Positions 17,194 through 25,172 of a DNA stretch of 64,000 nt are shown here, piece after piece. Within the stretch, counting starts at the first letter, position 1. Every line of letters begins with the position of its first letter. The notes beneath the pieces are model-generated. The model saw only the letters and a list, made by a program, of their open reading frames with translations, searched no databases and was not told the origin of the DNA. The stretch is taken from the NCBI RefSeq assembly GCF_001429285.1, contig NZ_LMJJ01000002.1, positions 727 through 64,726 of the forward strand, in the 5' to 3' direction. The translations under genes were made by a program, and so were the position numbers. The stretch is from Ensifer sp. Root278 (GTDB lineage: Bacteria; Pseudomonadota; Alphaproteobacteria; Rhizobiales; Rhizobiaceae).

Positions 17194-18450
17194 TCAGTTG
17201 CTTGCGGCGCGTCGCAAGGAGTGGAACGGAAGAGCCACGACCCGGGCAGCAACGTCGCGCGTTGTGCCGTCATCCTCCCAACGCAGCGTCACCTGCGTCC
17301 CGACCTCCCCGAACGCCTGCTGCAGATGACCGAAGCCGATCAGCTTGCGAAGGGTGGGCGACCACGCGACACTGCTCGCGTGACCGACTTCAACGGAGCC
17401 ATCGAAGACAGGGACTGGGTACCATCGCACACGCCGCAGGTTTCCAGGTTCCTTGCTTTCCAGCCCACTGCCGGCGATCTGCTTCCAGTCGATTTCCAAC
17501 CCCACGAGCTGGCGATGTTCGCCATCTTTCGACATTCGCTCCAAGGCGGCCCTGCCAAGAAAATCGGGTTTCTTGAAATCAACGAGCCGGCCAAGACCGA
17601 GGTCAAAGGGGGAAGCGCGGAATTTGCCTGCGGCCTGAATGCCGGCGCCTCCGTGATCCGGTCCGGCACTGGTATAGTCGTAGCCGACGATCAGGAGGCC
17701 CGCCTCCAGCCGTGCGACGTCGAGTGCCCAGGCGCCCGCCGGACGAATACCGAAGGGGCGGCCGGCCGCTTCTACCGCATCCCAGACGATCGGCGCGTCA
17801 TCGGCCTTCACCCACAACTCGTAGCCATGCTCGCCGGTAAAACCCTGGCGCAGGATTTCGACTTGCCTTCCCGCAATGGTCACGACCGCAAGCCGGGAGA
17901 AGGGGAGCTCCTGAAAACCCGCCTCGGTCACTGCCTCGAGCACCTCGCGCGAACGCGGCCCCTGTAGCGTCAGAATGCCATAGGTGTCGGTGATGTCCGT
18001 AACCTCGACGTCGAGGCCCTCGGCGTGCTGCCTCCACCAGGTAAAGCCTGGGTCGGCCGACACGCGAAACGTATTCTCGTCCATTCGAAAGACGAGACCG
18101 TCGCCAACGACATGGCCGTTTTCATCGCACCAGGGCGCATAGTAGATCTGCCCGACCTGGAGTTTCTTGATGTCGCGCGGGATCAACTTGTCCATCATCG
18201 CTTCGGCGTCGGGACCTGCGATCACATACTTCGACAAGGGCGACATGTCTCCCATGGCAACAGCAGTGCGAATTGCCGAGAGCTCTGCGACCATGTCGGA
18301 ATAGGCATCAACGACCATGTTGCGGTCCCAGCGCATCCAAAGTGCGTTTTGGTTCAGCGGAGCCGTCCGTTCGACAAATGGCGTTCCGCGAAATGCAACG
18401 CGCGCTCCGTGAGCTTCCGTCAAACCGGTTGTGAATTTGATATCGTCCAT
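17194..18450 (-). CDS. GcvT-like folate-dependent aminomethyltransferase/demethylase
   Basis: A 418-residue member of the glycine-cleavage T-protein family. GDMSPLSKYVIAGPDA, VGDGLVFRMDENTFRVSA and GYELWVKADDAP are family signatures. The C-terminal beta-barrel has VDFKKPDFLGRAAL. No other glycine cleavage genes are present, so a stand-alone demethylase moving a methyl group to THF, as in LigM or DmdA relatives, is more likely than a role in glycine cleavage. The neighbouring metF-like and purU genes match the layout around such demethylases. The ATG at 18450 is preceded by GGAGGAGAGGGCGTATCA. It is the first gene of the C1 operon. Confidence 0.85.
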   Translation of the reverse strand: MDDIKFTTGLTEAHGARVAFRGTPFVERTAPLNQNALWMRWDRNMVVDAYSDMVAELSAIRTAVAMGDMSPLSKYVIAGPDAEAMMDKLIPRDIKKLQVGQIYYAPWCDENGHVVGDGLVFRMDENTFRVSADPGFTWWRQHAEGLDVEVTDITDTYGILTLQGPRSREVLEAVTEAGFQELPFSRLAVVTIAGRQVEILRQGFTGEHGYELWVKADDAPIVWDAVEAAGRPFGIRPAGAWALDVARLEAGLLIVGYDYTSAGPDHGGAGIQAAGKFRASPFDLGLGRLVDFKKPDFLGRAALERMSKDGEHRQLVGLEIDWKQIAGSGLESKEPGNLRRVRWYPVPVFDGSVEVGHASSVAWSPTLRKLIGFGHLQQAFGEVGTQVTLRWEDDGTTRDVAARVVALPFHSLRRAASN

Positions 18451-18710
18451 TGATACGCCCTCTCCTCCATAGCCGGACTTTCGAAGGTCATCCTTCGCAA
18501 GTGCACTGTGCGGCTGCCTAACTGAACTGGAGAAAAGCTTTTCATGGAGGGGCCAAAGCAGGAATGCCTGTCGTTGCGAACGACATACCCGCAGTTCAAG
18601 CAAGTGCCGAGAGATCGCAGGCGCTCTGATACCGCGAGACAAAATGCAGCAAGTGGCAATTGAGCTACCGAGATACGGCCAACTTGCGTCCGACCGTCGG
18701 CATCTGCCCC
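18451..18710. other. Upstream region of the C1 operon
   Basis: Non-coding region before the gcvT-like gene. It contains the palindrome at 18570-18584 and probably the operon promoter. I see no other gene in it. Confidence 0.45.
18570..18584. promoter_or_regulatory. Palindrome upstream of the gcvT-like gene
   Basis: GTCGTTGCGAACGAC is a perfect palindrome with a 3-base centre, 120 bases upstream of the gcvT-like start. It contains GCGAAC, the half-site also seen upstream of the araC-type and third oxygenase genes. Operator function is a guess. Confidence 0.35.
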
Positions 18711-18910
18711 TTACCTGGCCGGCCGCGCCAACGACCGGGCAATGTCGATGATGTCGTCGCGAGACGCCGTTGGATCCTCCTTGTTTCAGGCAAGACCAAG
18801 CCCGATCTTGAGATCGACGCCGCGCACGGGCTTGAGCTCGAAGTTGCGGTTCGGCAGATCCTTCGTCCATTCCGGCGCAAAGCCGATCCCGAGGCCCGCT
18901 GCAATGGTCA
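18711..18910 (-). pseudogene. C-terminal remnant of a LysR-family regulator
   Basis: The minus strand reads MTIAAGLGIGFAPEWTKDL and onward to IDIARSLARPAR, typical of the last 65 residues of a LysR effector domain. A TGA interrupts the frame after GLGLA where a Trp codon would be expected. Nothing matching the N-terminal two thirds is found upstream. It is a decayed fragment. Confidence 0.6.
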
Positions 18911-18919
18911 TGTGCGATC

Positions 18920-19099
18920 ATGACACCGCGTGATCTTTTGGCTTGGAACGTTCGGAAATTGAGGGTCAAGCGCGGCCTCTCACAGGAACGCCTTGCGCAG
19001 ATCGCGACGGTGCTCGAATGCAAGGTCTTCGAATTGTTCGTCGAGCCAAAAGTCGGCGAGGGAGCGCCCTCCAACCTGCCGCGGGGACGCAAGCCCTAA
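18920..19099 (+). pseudogene. XRE-family HTH protein with an internal deletion
   Basis: A 59-residue reading frame starting MTPRDLLAWNVRKLRVKRGL, the normal start of a common rhizobial XRE/Cro-type regulator of about 80-95 residues. After SQERLA the sequence jumps to QIATVLECKVFELFVEPKVGE, the usual C-terminus. The recognition helix of the HTH and roughly 35 residues are missing. Loss by recombination between two copies of an ERLA-coding segment would explain this. The product is unlikely to bind DNA. Confidence 0.6.
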
Positions 19100-19111
19100 T
19101 CTGCCAAGCAG

Positions 19112-19140
19112 AGTTCCGGTCGATACATTATGCGATTTCT
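19112..19140 (+). repeat. Dispersed repeat, copy A
   Basis: Contains the core CGATACATTATGCGAT (19121-19136) preceded by GTTCCGG. Related copies lie at 31500, 36456 and 40712, all in the same orientation. This copy keeps only the core. It lies just after the truncated XRE gene. Confidence 0.55.
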
Positions 19141-19393
19141 TGAGCGAAGTTTTGACGAAGCGCATCAGCGCCTCCCACGCTCCTCGATCACACGCAATTA
19201 AACTTTAAGCCTTTGGGAAGATCGTTACCAAACAAGCAGAACGTCTGGGTGCCGCAACGTCGCGGGAGCAAGTCGTGCCGCGCGTCCAGCTCGGTGCAAT
19301 CGCAAAGGAAGCGTCCGCCTCGGCGCAACCGAGGGAAACGCCGGAATTCGTCAGCACCGACGCGCTCCGAATGAGTGCGCAGGGGATTTCGAG
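19141..19393. other. Non-coding interval before the toxin gene
   Basis: About 250 bases between the dispersed repeat and the end of the PIN toxin gene. I see no recognisable gene or hairpin. Confidence 0.4.
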
Positions 19394-19789
19394 CTACTTT
19401 TGCATACAGCGAATGGGTGCTGGATACCGCCCGACCAGTTCATCGACGGTCAACAGGGTGACACCCTCCACGATCGATTGAGCGACTAAAATCCGATCAA
19501 AAGGGTCCCTATGGATCGCTGGCAGTCCATCCACCGCTACCGCGTGTTCGCTGGTGATTGGGAGCTCTTGGTAGCCGTTATCGATGAGACCGCGGCGAAG
19601 TAGGCGAGGATCCACGGTAAAATCGGCGCGGCCAAGCCCGCGCTTGATGGCCACCTCCCAGAGACTCACCGCGCTAAATAGCAAAACATTGTCGGTATTT
19701 TCGATTTCAGCCAGAACGGCGGGCGGCAGTTTCCCAGGCTCTCCCGCAGCCCAAAGCAGAAGATGCGTATCCAGCAGGAGTTTCATCAT
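19394..19789 (-). CDS. PIN-domain toxin (VapC-like)
   Basis: A 131-residue PIN-domain ribonuclease. Conserved acidic residues are D7 (LLLDTHLLLWA), E45 (SLWEVAIK), D95 (DPFDRILVAQS) and D115 (LTVDELVG). The ATG at 19789 overlaps the antitoxin stop as ATGA, so translation is coupled. In such type II systems the toxin cleaves RNA and is held inactive by the antitoxin. All catalytic positions are present and it looks functional. It sits among pseudogenes in a gene-poor stretch. Confidence 0.92.
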   Translation of the reverse strand: MMKLLLDTHLLLWAAGEPGKLPPAVLAEIENTDNVLLFSAVSLWEVAIKRGLGRADFTVDPRLLRRGLIDNGYQELPITSEHAVAVDGLPAIHRDPFDRILVAQSIVEGVTLLTVDELVGRYPAPIRCMQK

Positions 19790-20028
19790 TCGCCGCCAAA
19801 CAGTTTCTCGATATCTTCGCCACCCATCCGATCGAAGTCTTCCGGTACGGAAAACTGCCCCGCCATGAATCCGACGCGACGAGTTTCATCGGCGGCAGGG
19901 GCCTCGACCGCGACGACCTTCACCAACGGTTTACCCGATTTGGCAATTATAAAGGACTCGCCTTTCGCTGCCTTCTCAATGAGCCGGGACAAATGAGTTT
20001 TCGCCTCGTGAATATTTACAGTGTGCAT
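19786..20028 (-). CDS. Phd/YefM-family antitoxin
   Basis: An 80-residue antitoxin. The N-terminus MHTVNIHEAKTHLSRLIEKA is the Phd/YefM DNA-binding fold, and the C-terminal part (FMAGQFSVPEDFDRM) would bind the PIN toxin. It precedes the toxin gene with a 4-base overlap. A palindromic repeat pair 12-36 bases upstream of the start is the probable autoregulatory operator. Confidence 0.92.
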   Translation of the reverse strand: MHTVNIHEAKTHLSRLIEKAAKGESFIIAKSGKPLVKVVAVEAPAADETRRVGFMAGQFSVPEDFDRMGGEDIEKLFGGE

Positions 20029-20039
20029 GGCCCTACCTC

Positions 20040-20064
20040 GAACTTAGTTCTGTAAACTTAGTTC
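20040..20064. promoter_or_regulatory. Operator of the toxin-antitoxin operon
   Basis: GAACTTAGTTC, an 11-base palindrome, is followed after three bases by AAACTTAGTTC, nearly the same sequence. The pair lies immediately upstream of the antitoxin start (20028) and fits binding of two Phd dimers to repress the promoter. Confidence 0.6.
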
Positions 20065-20422
20065 AGTTTCGACCTGATAGCAAGCATGACCGCGCCGAAG
20101 TATCGACTTTGACGCCCAGCGGTCCAGAGGAGTAAGCAATGCAGGCAACTCGGCGACAGCAGTAGTTCGAGATGGCAGTAGCCATCGTCGCTGCGATGGT
20201 GACCCGGCCGGAAGATATCGCTCATCCGCGTCTTTCAGACAGGCGTGCGCGGACCGGTAATAGTCCGATCAGGGTCAGAAACGGCAACGCGCCCAAGAAC
20301 TGCGCCAAGATGGGGCGGAAATTCAGAGCTCCGCAGTCCGACGCTCGTCTAACTGCAAGTTTTTTGAGATATTGAGTACGGTAGATCACCCGATCTGCCC
20401 AATCAGCAAGGGAGGATGTACT
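20065..20422. other. Intergenic region between the TA operon and the GYD gene
   Basis: 358 bases between divergent genes. Apart from the promoter regions expected on both sides I see no gene or clear repeat. Confidence 0.4.
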
Positions 20423-20755
20423 ATGCCACTGTTCGTAACCACAGGGTGCTATACAGCCACGTCAGCGAAGGGAATGATTGATAGTCCATCGAATCGAGAA
20501 AAGGCAGCCCGTGACATCATGGAAGCAGCGGGCGGAAAACTGCATTCCTTCTACGTCACGACCGGCGAAACCGATTGGATGGCCATCACGGAATTCGACG
20601 ATGGCGCTGACCTGGTCCCCGCACTTCTCGTCGTTGGCGCATCGGGAGCCGTCTCGAATGTCAAAACCGTGCGAGCCTACACGGGCGCGGAATTCAAGGC
20701 TGCGCAAGAGAAGGCGGGCAAAATCGCATCTTCCTACAAGTCCCCGGTAAAATAA
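20423..20755 (+). CDS. GYD-domain protein
   Basis: A 110-residue protein of the GYD family: GCYTATSAKGMIDSPSNREKAARDI, LHSFYVTTGETDWMAITEFDD, and TVRAYTGAEFK at the end. The fold is a small ferredoxin-like domain and the biochemical role is not established. The ATG at 20423 follows GGGAGGATGTACT. It stands alone and is followed by a strong hairpin at 20778. Confidence 0.85.
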   Translation: MPLFVTTGCYTATSAKGMIDSPSNREKAARDIMEAAGGKLHSFYVTTGETDWMAITEFDDGADLVPALLVVGASGAVSNVKTVRAYTGAEFKAAQEKAGKIASSYKSPVK

Positions 20756-20777
20756 GCAGACCACTGGTTGAAACATC

Positions 20778-20806
20778 TCTGGCAGCGGACCGAACCTCCG
20801 CTGCCA
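20778..20806 (+). terminator. Strong hairpin after the GYD gene (repeat element)
   Basis: TCTGGCAGCGGA and TCCGCTGCCAGA form a perfect 12-bp stem with a 5-base loop, 22 bases after the stop codon. There is no T-run. The core and the sequence after it recur at 22608-22655, so it is also a dispersed palindrome. Confidence 0.55.
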
Positions 20807-21159
20807 GAAACGATGTGTTGGCGCGCGAATAGGCCTCGGAGACTCGGCCCATGGGGTGACGATCCTTCTGCATTAATGAGTATGGGAACATATCTAGAAA
20901 TATGATTTTATTGCGAAATTTAATGTTTTCGCAGAAAATACTTGTTATTTAACGACTGAAAAAACTTGCAAATGCACAGCATCATTGACTTGTCACACGC
21001 AACCCGCTCCGCGTCGATTTCCGGCACGCACGACGGATGGCCTACGGCTTCCGCGACACGCACAACAGCGCGCGAATAGGCATCTATGGGATGGTCAGCG
21101 GATGACCGTCATCAGAATGACTGTCAATTGGAAGTGTATCGAGCAAAATAAAAGCGCCT
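20807..21159. other. Non-coding region, AT-rich in part
   Basis: About 350 bases between the hairpin and the LuxR-type gene. The part around 20880-20985 is noticeably AT-rich. I see no gene. Confidence 0.4.
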
Positions 21160-21519
21160 TCACAGATGAATCACGCCGCGCCGTGCGGCGTGGGCGACCG
21201 CATCGGTGCGGCCGGTGGCATCAAGCTTGTCGATGATGCGGCCGACATGAAATTTCGCTGTATCGACAGAGATGCCGAGTTTGCGAGCAATCTCCTTATT
21301 CGAAAGGCCTTCTGCGAGAAGCGCCACGACTTCGCGTTCGCGGGAAGTCAGACCCGCCTCCTCCGTGGCGGCCCGCGCCGTGGAGAGGACCAGCTCGGAC
21401 ATCTCCCCTTCCGGCGCCAGACGCACCCAATCGACAGACGTAAGCAGCTCGCTCAACCGCTCCGCAAGCACCGGATCGTCGATGCGCACCGCGATCGTAA
21501 TAGGGCCCGTGTCACTCAT
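21160..21519 (-). CDS. LuxR-type HTH protein
   Basis: A 119-residue protein with a C-terminal LuxR/GerE DNA-binding domain ([43 protein letters not shown]). The first 50 residues form a short domain too small for a normal receiver and without its phosphorylatable Asp. The ATG at 21519 overlaps the stop of the pseudo-protease gene as ATGA. Coupling suggests that the protease-like protein controls this regulator. Confidence 0.88.
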   Translation of the reverse strand: MSDTGPITIAVRIDDPVLAERLSELLTSVDWVRLAPEGEMSELVLSTARAATEEAGLTSREREVVALLAEGLSNKEIARKLGISVDTAKFHVGRIIDKLDATGRTDAVAHAARRGVIHL

Positions 21520-22391
21520 CGGCGGGGTCGGGTCGCGATAGTGACCGCCGCCTCGACATCAGCGCCCGCACGCCTGATCCCCAAGGAGACCGATCTGCCA
21601 ATCGATTGATGATCAAGGGTCCGCACGAGCGCATTGACCGAAGGAACGGCCTCACCGTTCCAGTGGACGATGATGTCTCCTTGCAGGACCCCACCAATAG
21701 CGCCGGGTCCATCGGGGTCAACACTCATGACCATCGCCCCCTGGCCGCCACCGGTAACGGCGACCTGATGGAGCCCGAGGCCGAGATAGCCACGCGGGAC
21801 TTCGCCATGCGCCAGGAGGAGAGCCGCCGCGCGTTCAACGGTTGCAGAGGGGATGACGAGGGTTCGGCCCCGGGGGCCGCGCACCGCCATTCCAAAGACA
21901 TTGCCCTCCGCGCTGATCGCCAAGCCCCCCTCCGCGCGACGTCGCAATCTCACGTCTAGCTCGATACGTGCATCGATTTTCCCGCCGCGCATCGATCGCC
22001 ACGCAGGACCAACCGCGATCGCGCTGCCGAATGAAACAAGTGGCGCGCTCTCGGCGGCCGCGGCGACCACGACGAGTGCACCAGGTCGAGGCACCACTTG
22101 GTCGAGCACAGCCGACGGCGCGGGGGCTCCCTCGACTCGAAGCAGCGCAATGTCAGTCGACGGATCGCGCCCCACCAGGCTGGCTGGGTGTTGCGTGCCA
22201 TCCGAGAATTCGATGAGGATCTGACCTTCGTCGGAAAGAGCTTCATCTGCGGTGATGATGAGGCCTTCGCGCCAGACGAATCCGGTGGCGAGCGAACGGG
22301 TTGAGGCAATTTCAACAATGCTCGGCGCCACCGCAGCGGCGGCTTCGACGATCGTGGAAGATAATTGAGCGAGGAAACTAGGTTCAGTCAT
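21516..22391 (-). CDS. Trypsin-fold protein with PDZ domain, catalytic residues lost
   Basis: A 291-residue DegP/HtrA-like protein: trypsin-like domain (about residues 15-190) and a C-terminal PDZ domain ([12 protein letters not shown] ... [23 protein letters not shown]). Where active proteases have the catalytic His this has ITADEAL; Asp80 (STDIALLR) remains; the GNSGGP region reads AEGGLAI, so the Ser is replaced by Glu154. No signal peptide is obvious, so it is probably cytoplasmic. It looks like a binding or sensing scaffold rather than a protease. The ATG at 22391 follows AGGAGATCACCC. It is coupled to the LuxR-type gene. Confidence 0.85.
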   Translation of the reverse strand: MTEPSFLAQLSSTIVEAAAAVAPSIVEIASTRSLATGFVWREGLIITADEALSDEGQILIEFSDGTQHPASLVGRDPSTDIALLRVEGAPAPSAVLDQVVPRPGALVVVAAAAESAPLVSFGSAIAVGPAWRSMRGGKIDARIELDVRLRRRAEGGLAISAEGNVFGMAVRGPRGRTLVIPSATVERAAALLLAHGEVPRGYLGLGLHQVAVTGGGQGAMVMSVDPDGPGAIGGVLQGDIIVHWNGEAVPSVNALVRTLDHQSIGRSVSLGIRRAGADVEAAVTIATRPRR

Positions 22392-22967
22392 GGGTGATCT
22401 CCTGTAAAGCCTAATGTGTGTCTCTACGGCGGTGATAGCCACTGCCCGTTCAGGTAGGCCGATCACGCTCGGCTTGCCCGCATCCCAACGCCTCGGCGCT
22501 CATCACTTGTCGACGTACGCGGCTAGCCTATTATTTCAACGCGATCTGGAAAGTCAGGATAGCGCCCGTGGCGTCGTAGCTGGGGAGGGAGTAATCTCGC
22601 TGAGAGAGTACAGCGGACCGAACCTCCGCTGCGAGAAGCGATGGTTGGCGTGCAAAGCGGCCGCGAGATGCTCGATTCGCTGGGGACCAATCGAACTGGT
22701 CGCGATCGCGAGGAGGCAGCGGCAAAGGCGCGCGAGGACGGCGATCCGGTTTCGCGTAAAGGAGTCCGTTACGCACAGGCGACCTCATGAACGCAGCAAT
22801 TATCCGTCCGTGCTAGTTCGGAATGACCTACAGGCCGACTTGCTCCATTCGTGTCGACCCGGCGTCAGGGGGCAAGCGGCTTGTCTTCCCGATTGCGAAA
22901 ACTGGCCCTCACCAGCCTTTGCACCGCACATGTAACGACGCCGGTTTGAAATGCCTGCTTTCCCGCT
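22392..22967. other. Intergenic region with a palindrome copy
   Basis: 576 bases between two minus-strand genes. It contains the second copy of the CAGCGGA/TCCGCTG palindrome (22608-22655) and presumably the promoter of the protease-like gene. I see no credible gene. Confidence 0.4.
22608..22655 (+). repeat. Second copy of the palindromic repeat
   Basis: Shares the stem and loop CAGCGGACCGAACCTCCGCT with 20783-20802, and the following bases are also similar (AGAAGCGATGGTTGGCG here, AGAAACGATGTGTTGGCG there). The two copies are 1.8 kb apart in the same orientation. Confidence 0.5.
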
Positions 22968-24362
22968 TCAGATTACCCGTGCTGTTACAGTGTGGATCGA
23001 GTTGTTGCCGTAGCCCAGCCGGTTCCACACGGCGTGTTCGGGTTGTGTCCGGCCCGCCGTGTCGGTGGCGCGCGCCCGCACGGAGAGTGGCCCCGTCTCC
23101 TCAAGTCGCGTGATCAACTCCCACCATTGCCACGCAGCCCGTCGTCGTTCGCCAACGAGCCGTGCCTCGCACCAAGGTCCGTCGTTCAGGCATACATCGA
23201 CCCTGGAGATGCTGCCGGCGCCCGACCATGCGACACCCCGGATCGCGGTCTCGCCGCGCGGCAGGTTCTCCCCCTCATCAGGCGAAGATACCAGCGCTCG
23301 CACATTCATCAGCTTCACCGGCGCGCGCTCGTCATGCCCGTTGCGCACCCAATGGTACCAGTACTTCTCCGCCTGATAGTACGCTTCACAGGGCTTGTCG
23401 GTAACGACGATCTCGGTCAGCCACTTGACGGACGCCACCGCATACCAACCGGGCACGATCAGCCGCAATGGATAGCCATGGGGCGGTGACAGTGGCTCGC
23501 CGTTCATCTCGTAGGCAAGAAGCGCATCCGTTTCACCGATTTGGTCCAAGCTTAAGCCACGTTCGAAACGAACCGGCGCGACGTGCCCGTCGACGACCCC
23601 GCTGTCGGCACCGCGGAAGGTGAGTTCCGTCGCCCCGGGTCGCAGGCCCGCGCGCTCAAGCACTTCCATCAGGCGAACCCCGGTCCACTCGGCGGTGCTG
23701 ACGGCGCCCAGTCCCCAGGCTTCGCCGGGTACGGCAGGATCGAATAGGCTGCGGCCGTTGCCGGCGCATTCCAGTGTCACCACGAGGCTCTCCGCATGAA
23801 GGTTGTGAAGCTCCCTCATGCACAGTTTCAGTGGCCGTTCGACCAGCCCGCCGATCGACAGCCGGTAGTTGTCACCGCCAAGGTTCGGAATATCGAAGTG
23901 GTTACGCAAGTAGAACCGACCGTTCGGCATCACGGCACCGCCTGCAAGGTCCGGCACCGAGGTCTCGCCATTCAACGGATTAACGCTGTGAATGAGAAGG
24001 CCAGCCTCGATGGCATCCTGGCACGCATCTGCGGGGTTGAGCACCTCTGCAGACACGTCCACCGGGCGCCCATCACAGCCGCCGCTCGAAACCATCGCAG
24101 CGCAGGTCATCGCTGCCGTCACTTCGACCTCGCCGGCTTGACGGAGAGGCGTCAAAAAAGCCTGAAGCACGGTCTCATCCGCTGCCTCGGCAATGAAGAA
24201 CAGTGAATGTGAGCCCTGCGCAACAGCTTCCCCCTTGATCAGCACACCGTGGCGGGCAGCGCTCGGCCGGCTCAAATGATTCAACAGCATCGCGCCCTTG
24301 GCCGGATCGCGCGCGGGACAGGTTTCGGGTGAGTGCCGATGGTGCACAATGAACAGAGGCAT
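22968..24362 (-). CDS. Sulfite-oxidase-family molybdopterin enzyme with an extra N-terminal domain
   Basis: A 464-residue protein. Residues 1-90 (MPLFIVHHRHSPETCPARDP and onward) form a small alpha/beta domain unlike the rest and possibly ferredoxin-like. From about residue 140 comes an oxidoreductase molybdopterin-binding domain; the Cys in VTLECAGNGRSLF is the expected molybdenum ligand, and GYPLRLIVPGWYAVASVKWL is a family signature. The C-terminus is the Mo-co dimerisation domain. There is no signal peptide. Known members oxidise sulfite or reduce other oxo-compounds; the substrate here is unknown. The ATG at 24362 follows AGGGAGTTTTCG. No cytochrome partner is adjacent. Confidence 0.85.
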   Translation of the reverse strand: MPLFIVHHRHSPETCPARDPAKGAMLLNHLSRPSAARHGVLIKGEAVAQGSHSLFFIAEAADETVLQAFLTPLRQAGEVEVTAAMTCAAMVSSGGCDGRPVDVSAEVLNPADACQDAIEAGLLIHSVNPLNGETSVPDLAGGAVMPNGRFYLRNHFDIPNLGGDNYRLSIGGLVERPLKLCMRELHNLHAESLVVTLECAGNGRSLFDPAVPGEAWGLGAVSTAEWTGVRLMEVLERAGLRPGATELTFRGADSGVVDGHVAPVRFERGLSLDQIGETDALLAYEMNGEPLSPPHGYPLRLIVPGWYAVASVKWLTEIVVTDKPCEAYYQAEKYWYHWVRNGHDERAPVKLMNVRALVSSPDEGENLPRGETAIRGVAWSGAGSISRVDVCLNDGPWCEARLVGERRRAAWQWWELITRLEETGPLSVRARATDTAGRTQPEHAVWNRLGYGNNSIHTVTARVI

Positions 24363-24636
24363 CGAAAACTCCCTGCTGGGGCTTCGTCGAACTGGCTGGT
24401 CGGTCTGATACGATCAGTGGTGGTCCTTCGGTCTCTTAGGCACCTGCATGATCAGATAGAACCGCACCGCCTCCCGGCTAGGATTAGACGCCGGATTTTT
24501 GGATGAACATGCCTTGTCAGCCGCGCTAGGAATAGGTTGGCGGTTGATGTTGTGAGGCTGAAGGTCCGCTTTAGACCGGAATCCGAGACACATCCGTTGC
24601 CTTGAAAGGAATCGAACTGTTGACTTCCAGAGACCT

Positions 24637-25161
24637 TCAGAGCGCCAAACTGTCAGCCCACACAAAGACGATATTTCGCGAGCGCCAGATCGGACCGGCA
24701 TCCGTGTATTCCCCGGCCCGCTTGCCGCCGAGCGCGTCGTAGAAAGCGATCGCAGGTTCGTTGCCGTCGACCACGCCCAGCCCAACTCCAGGAAATCCTC
24801 TCTCCCGCAAATGCAAAGCAAGCCTTGAGAGCAATAGGCGGCCGATGCCTTGGCGTTTGACATCCGGATCGACGTACAGGTTTTTGATCTCGCCGAGATC
24901 GCCAAAGACCCCGGCTGAGGGCGCGCCGGCGGCGCCGATCGCGACCGGCCTTCCCTCCAATTCGGCGAGAAGCACGATCTGGTCGGGATCGTTCGCCGTG
25001 AGCTTTTCGCGCCAGGTGCTACGGCGACGGGTTTCATCGAGCAGAGCGTAAACCTCCGGTGGGGCAAGACCACGATAGGTTTGCCGCCATACCCTCACGT
25101 GCAAATGCGCGATTGCATCCGCGTCGGCCGGGGCTGCTTGCCGTATCGTCACCTTTTCCAT
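24637..25161 (-). CDS. GNAT-family N-acetyltransferase
   Basis: A 174-residue acetyltransferase. VTIRQAAPADADAIAHLHVRVWRQTY is the N-terminal motif, IKNLYVDPDVKRQGIGRLLLSR holds the acetyl-CoA loop (RQGIGR), and GNEPAIAFYDALGG is motif B. The substrate cannot be inferred. The ATG at 25161 has GGGGAGCGGGCG upstream. It lies 11 bases after the LysR gene on the same strand and is probably co-transcribed. Confidence 0.9.
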   Translation of the reverse strand: MEKVTIRQAAPADADAIAHLHVRVWRQTYRGLAPPEVYALLDETRRRSTWREKLTANDPDQIVLLAELEGRPVAIGAAGAPSAGVFGDLGEIKNLYVDPDVKRQGIGRLLLSRLALHLRERGFPGVGLGVVDGNEPAIAFYDALGGKRAGEYTDAGPIWRSRNIVFVWADSLAL

Positions 25162-25172
25162 CGCCCGCTCCC

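Noticed and set aside
20778-22655. The two palindromes as a CRISPR array
   Set aside because: Only two copies 1.8 kb apart with genes between them; no regular spacers or cas genes.
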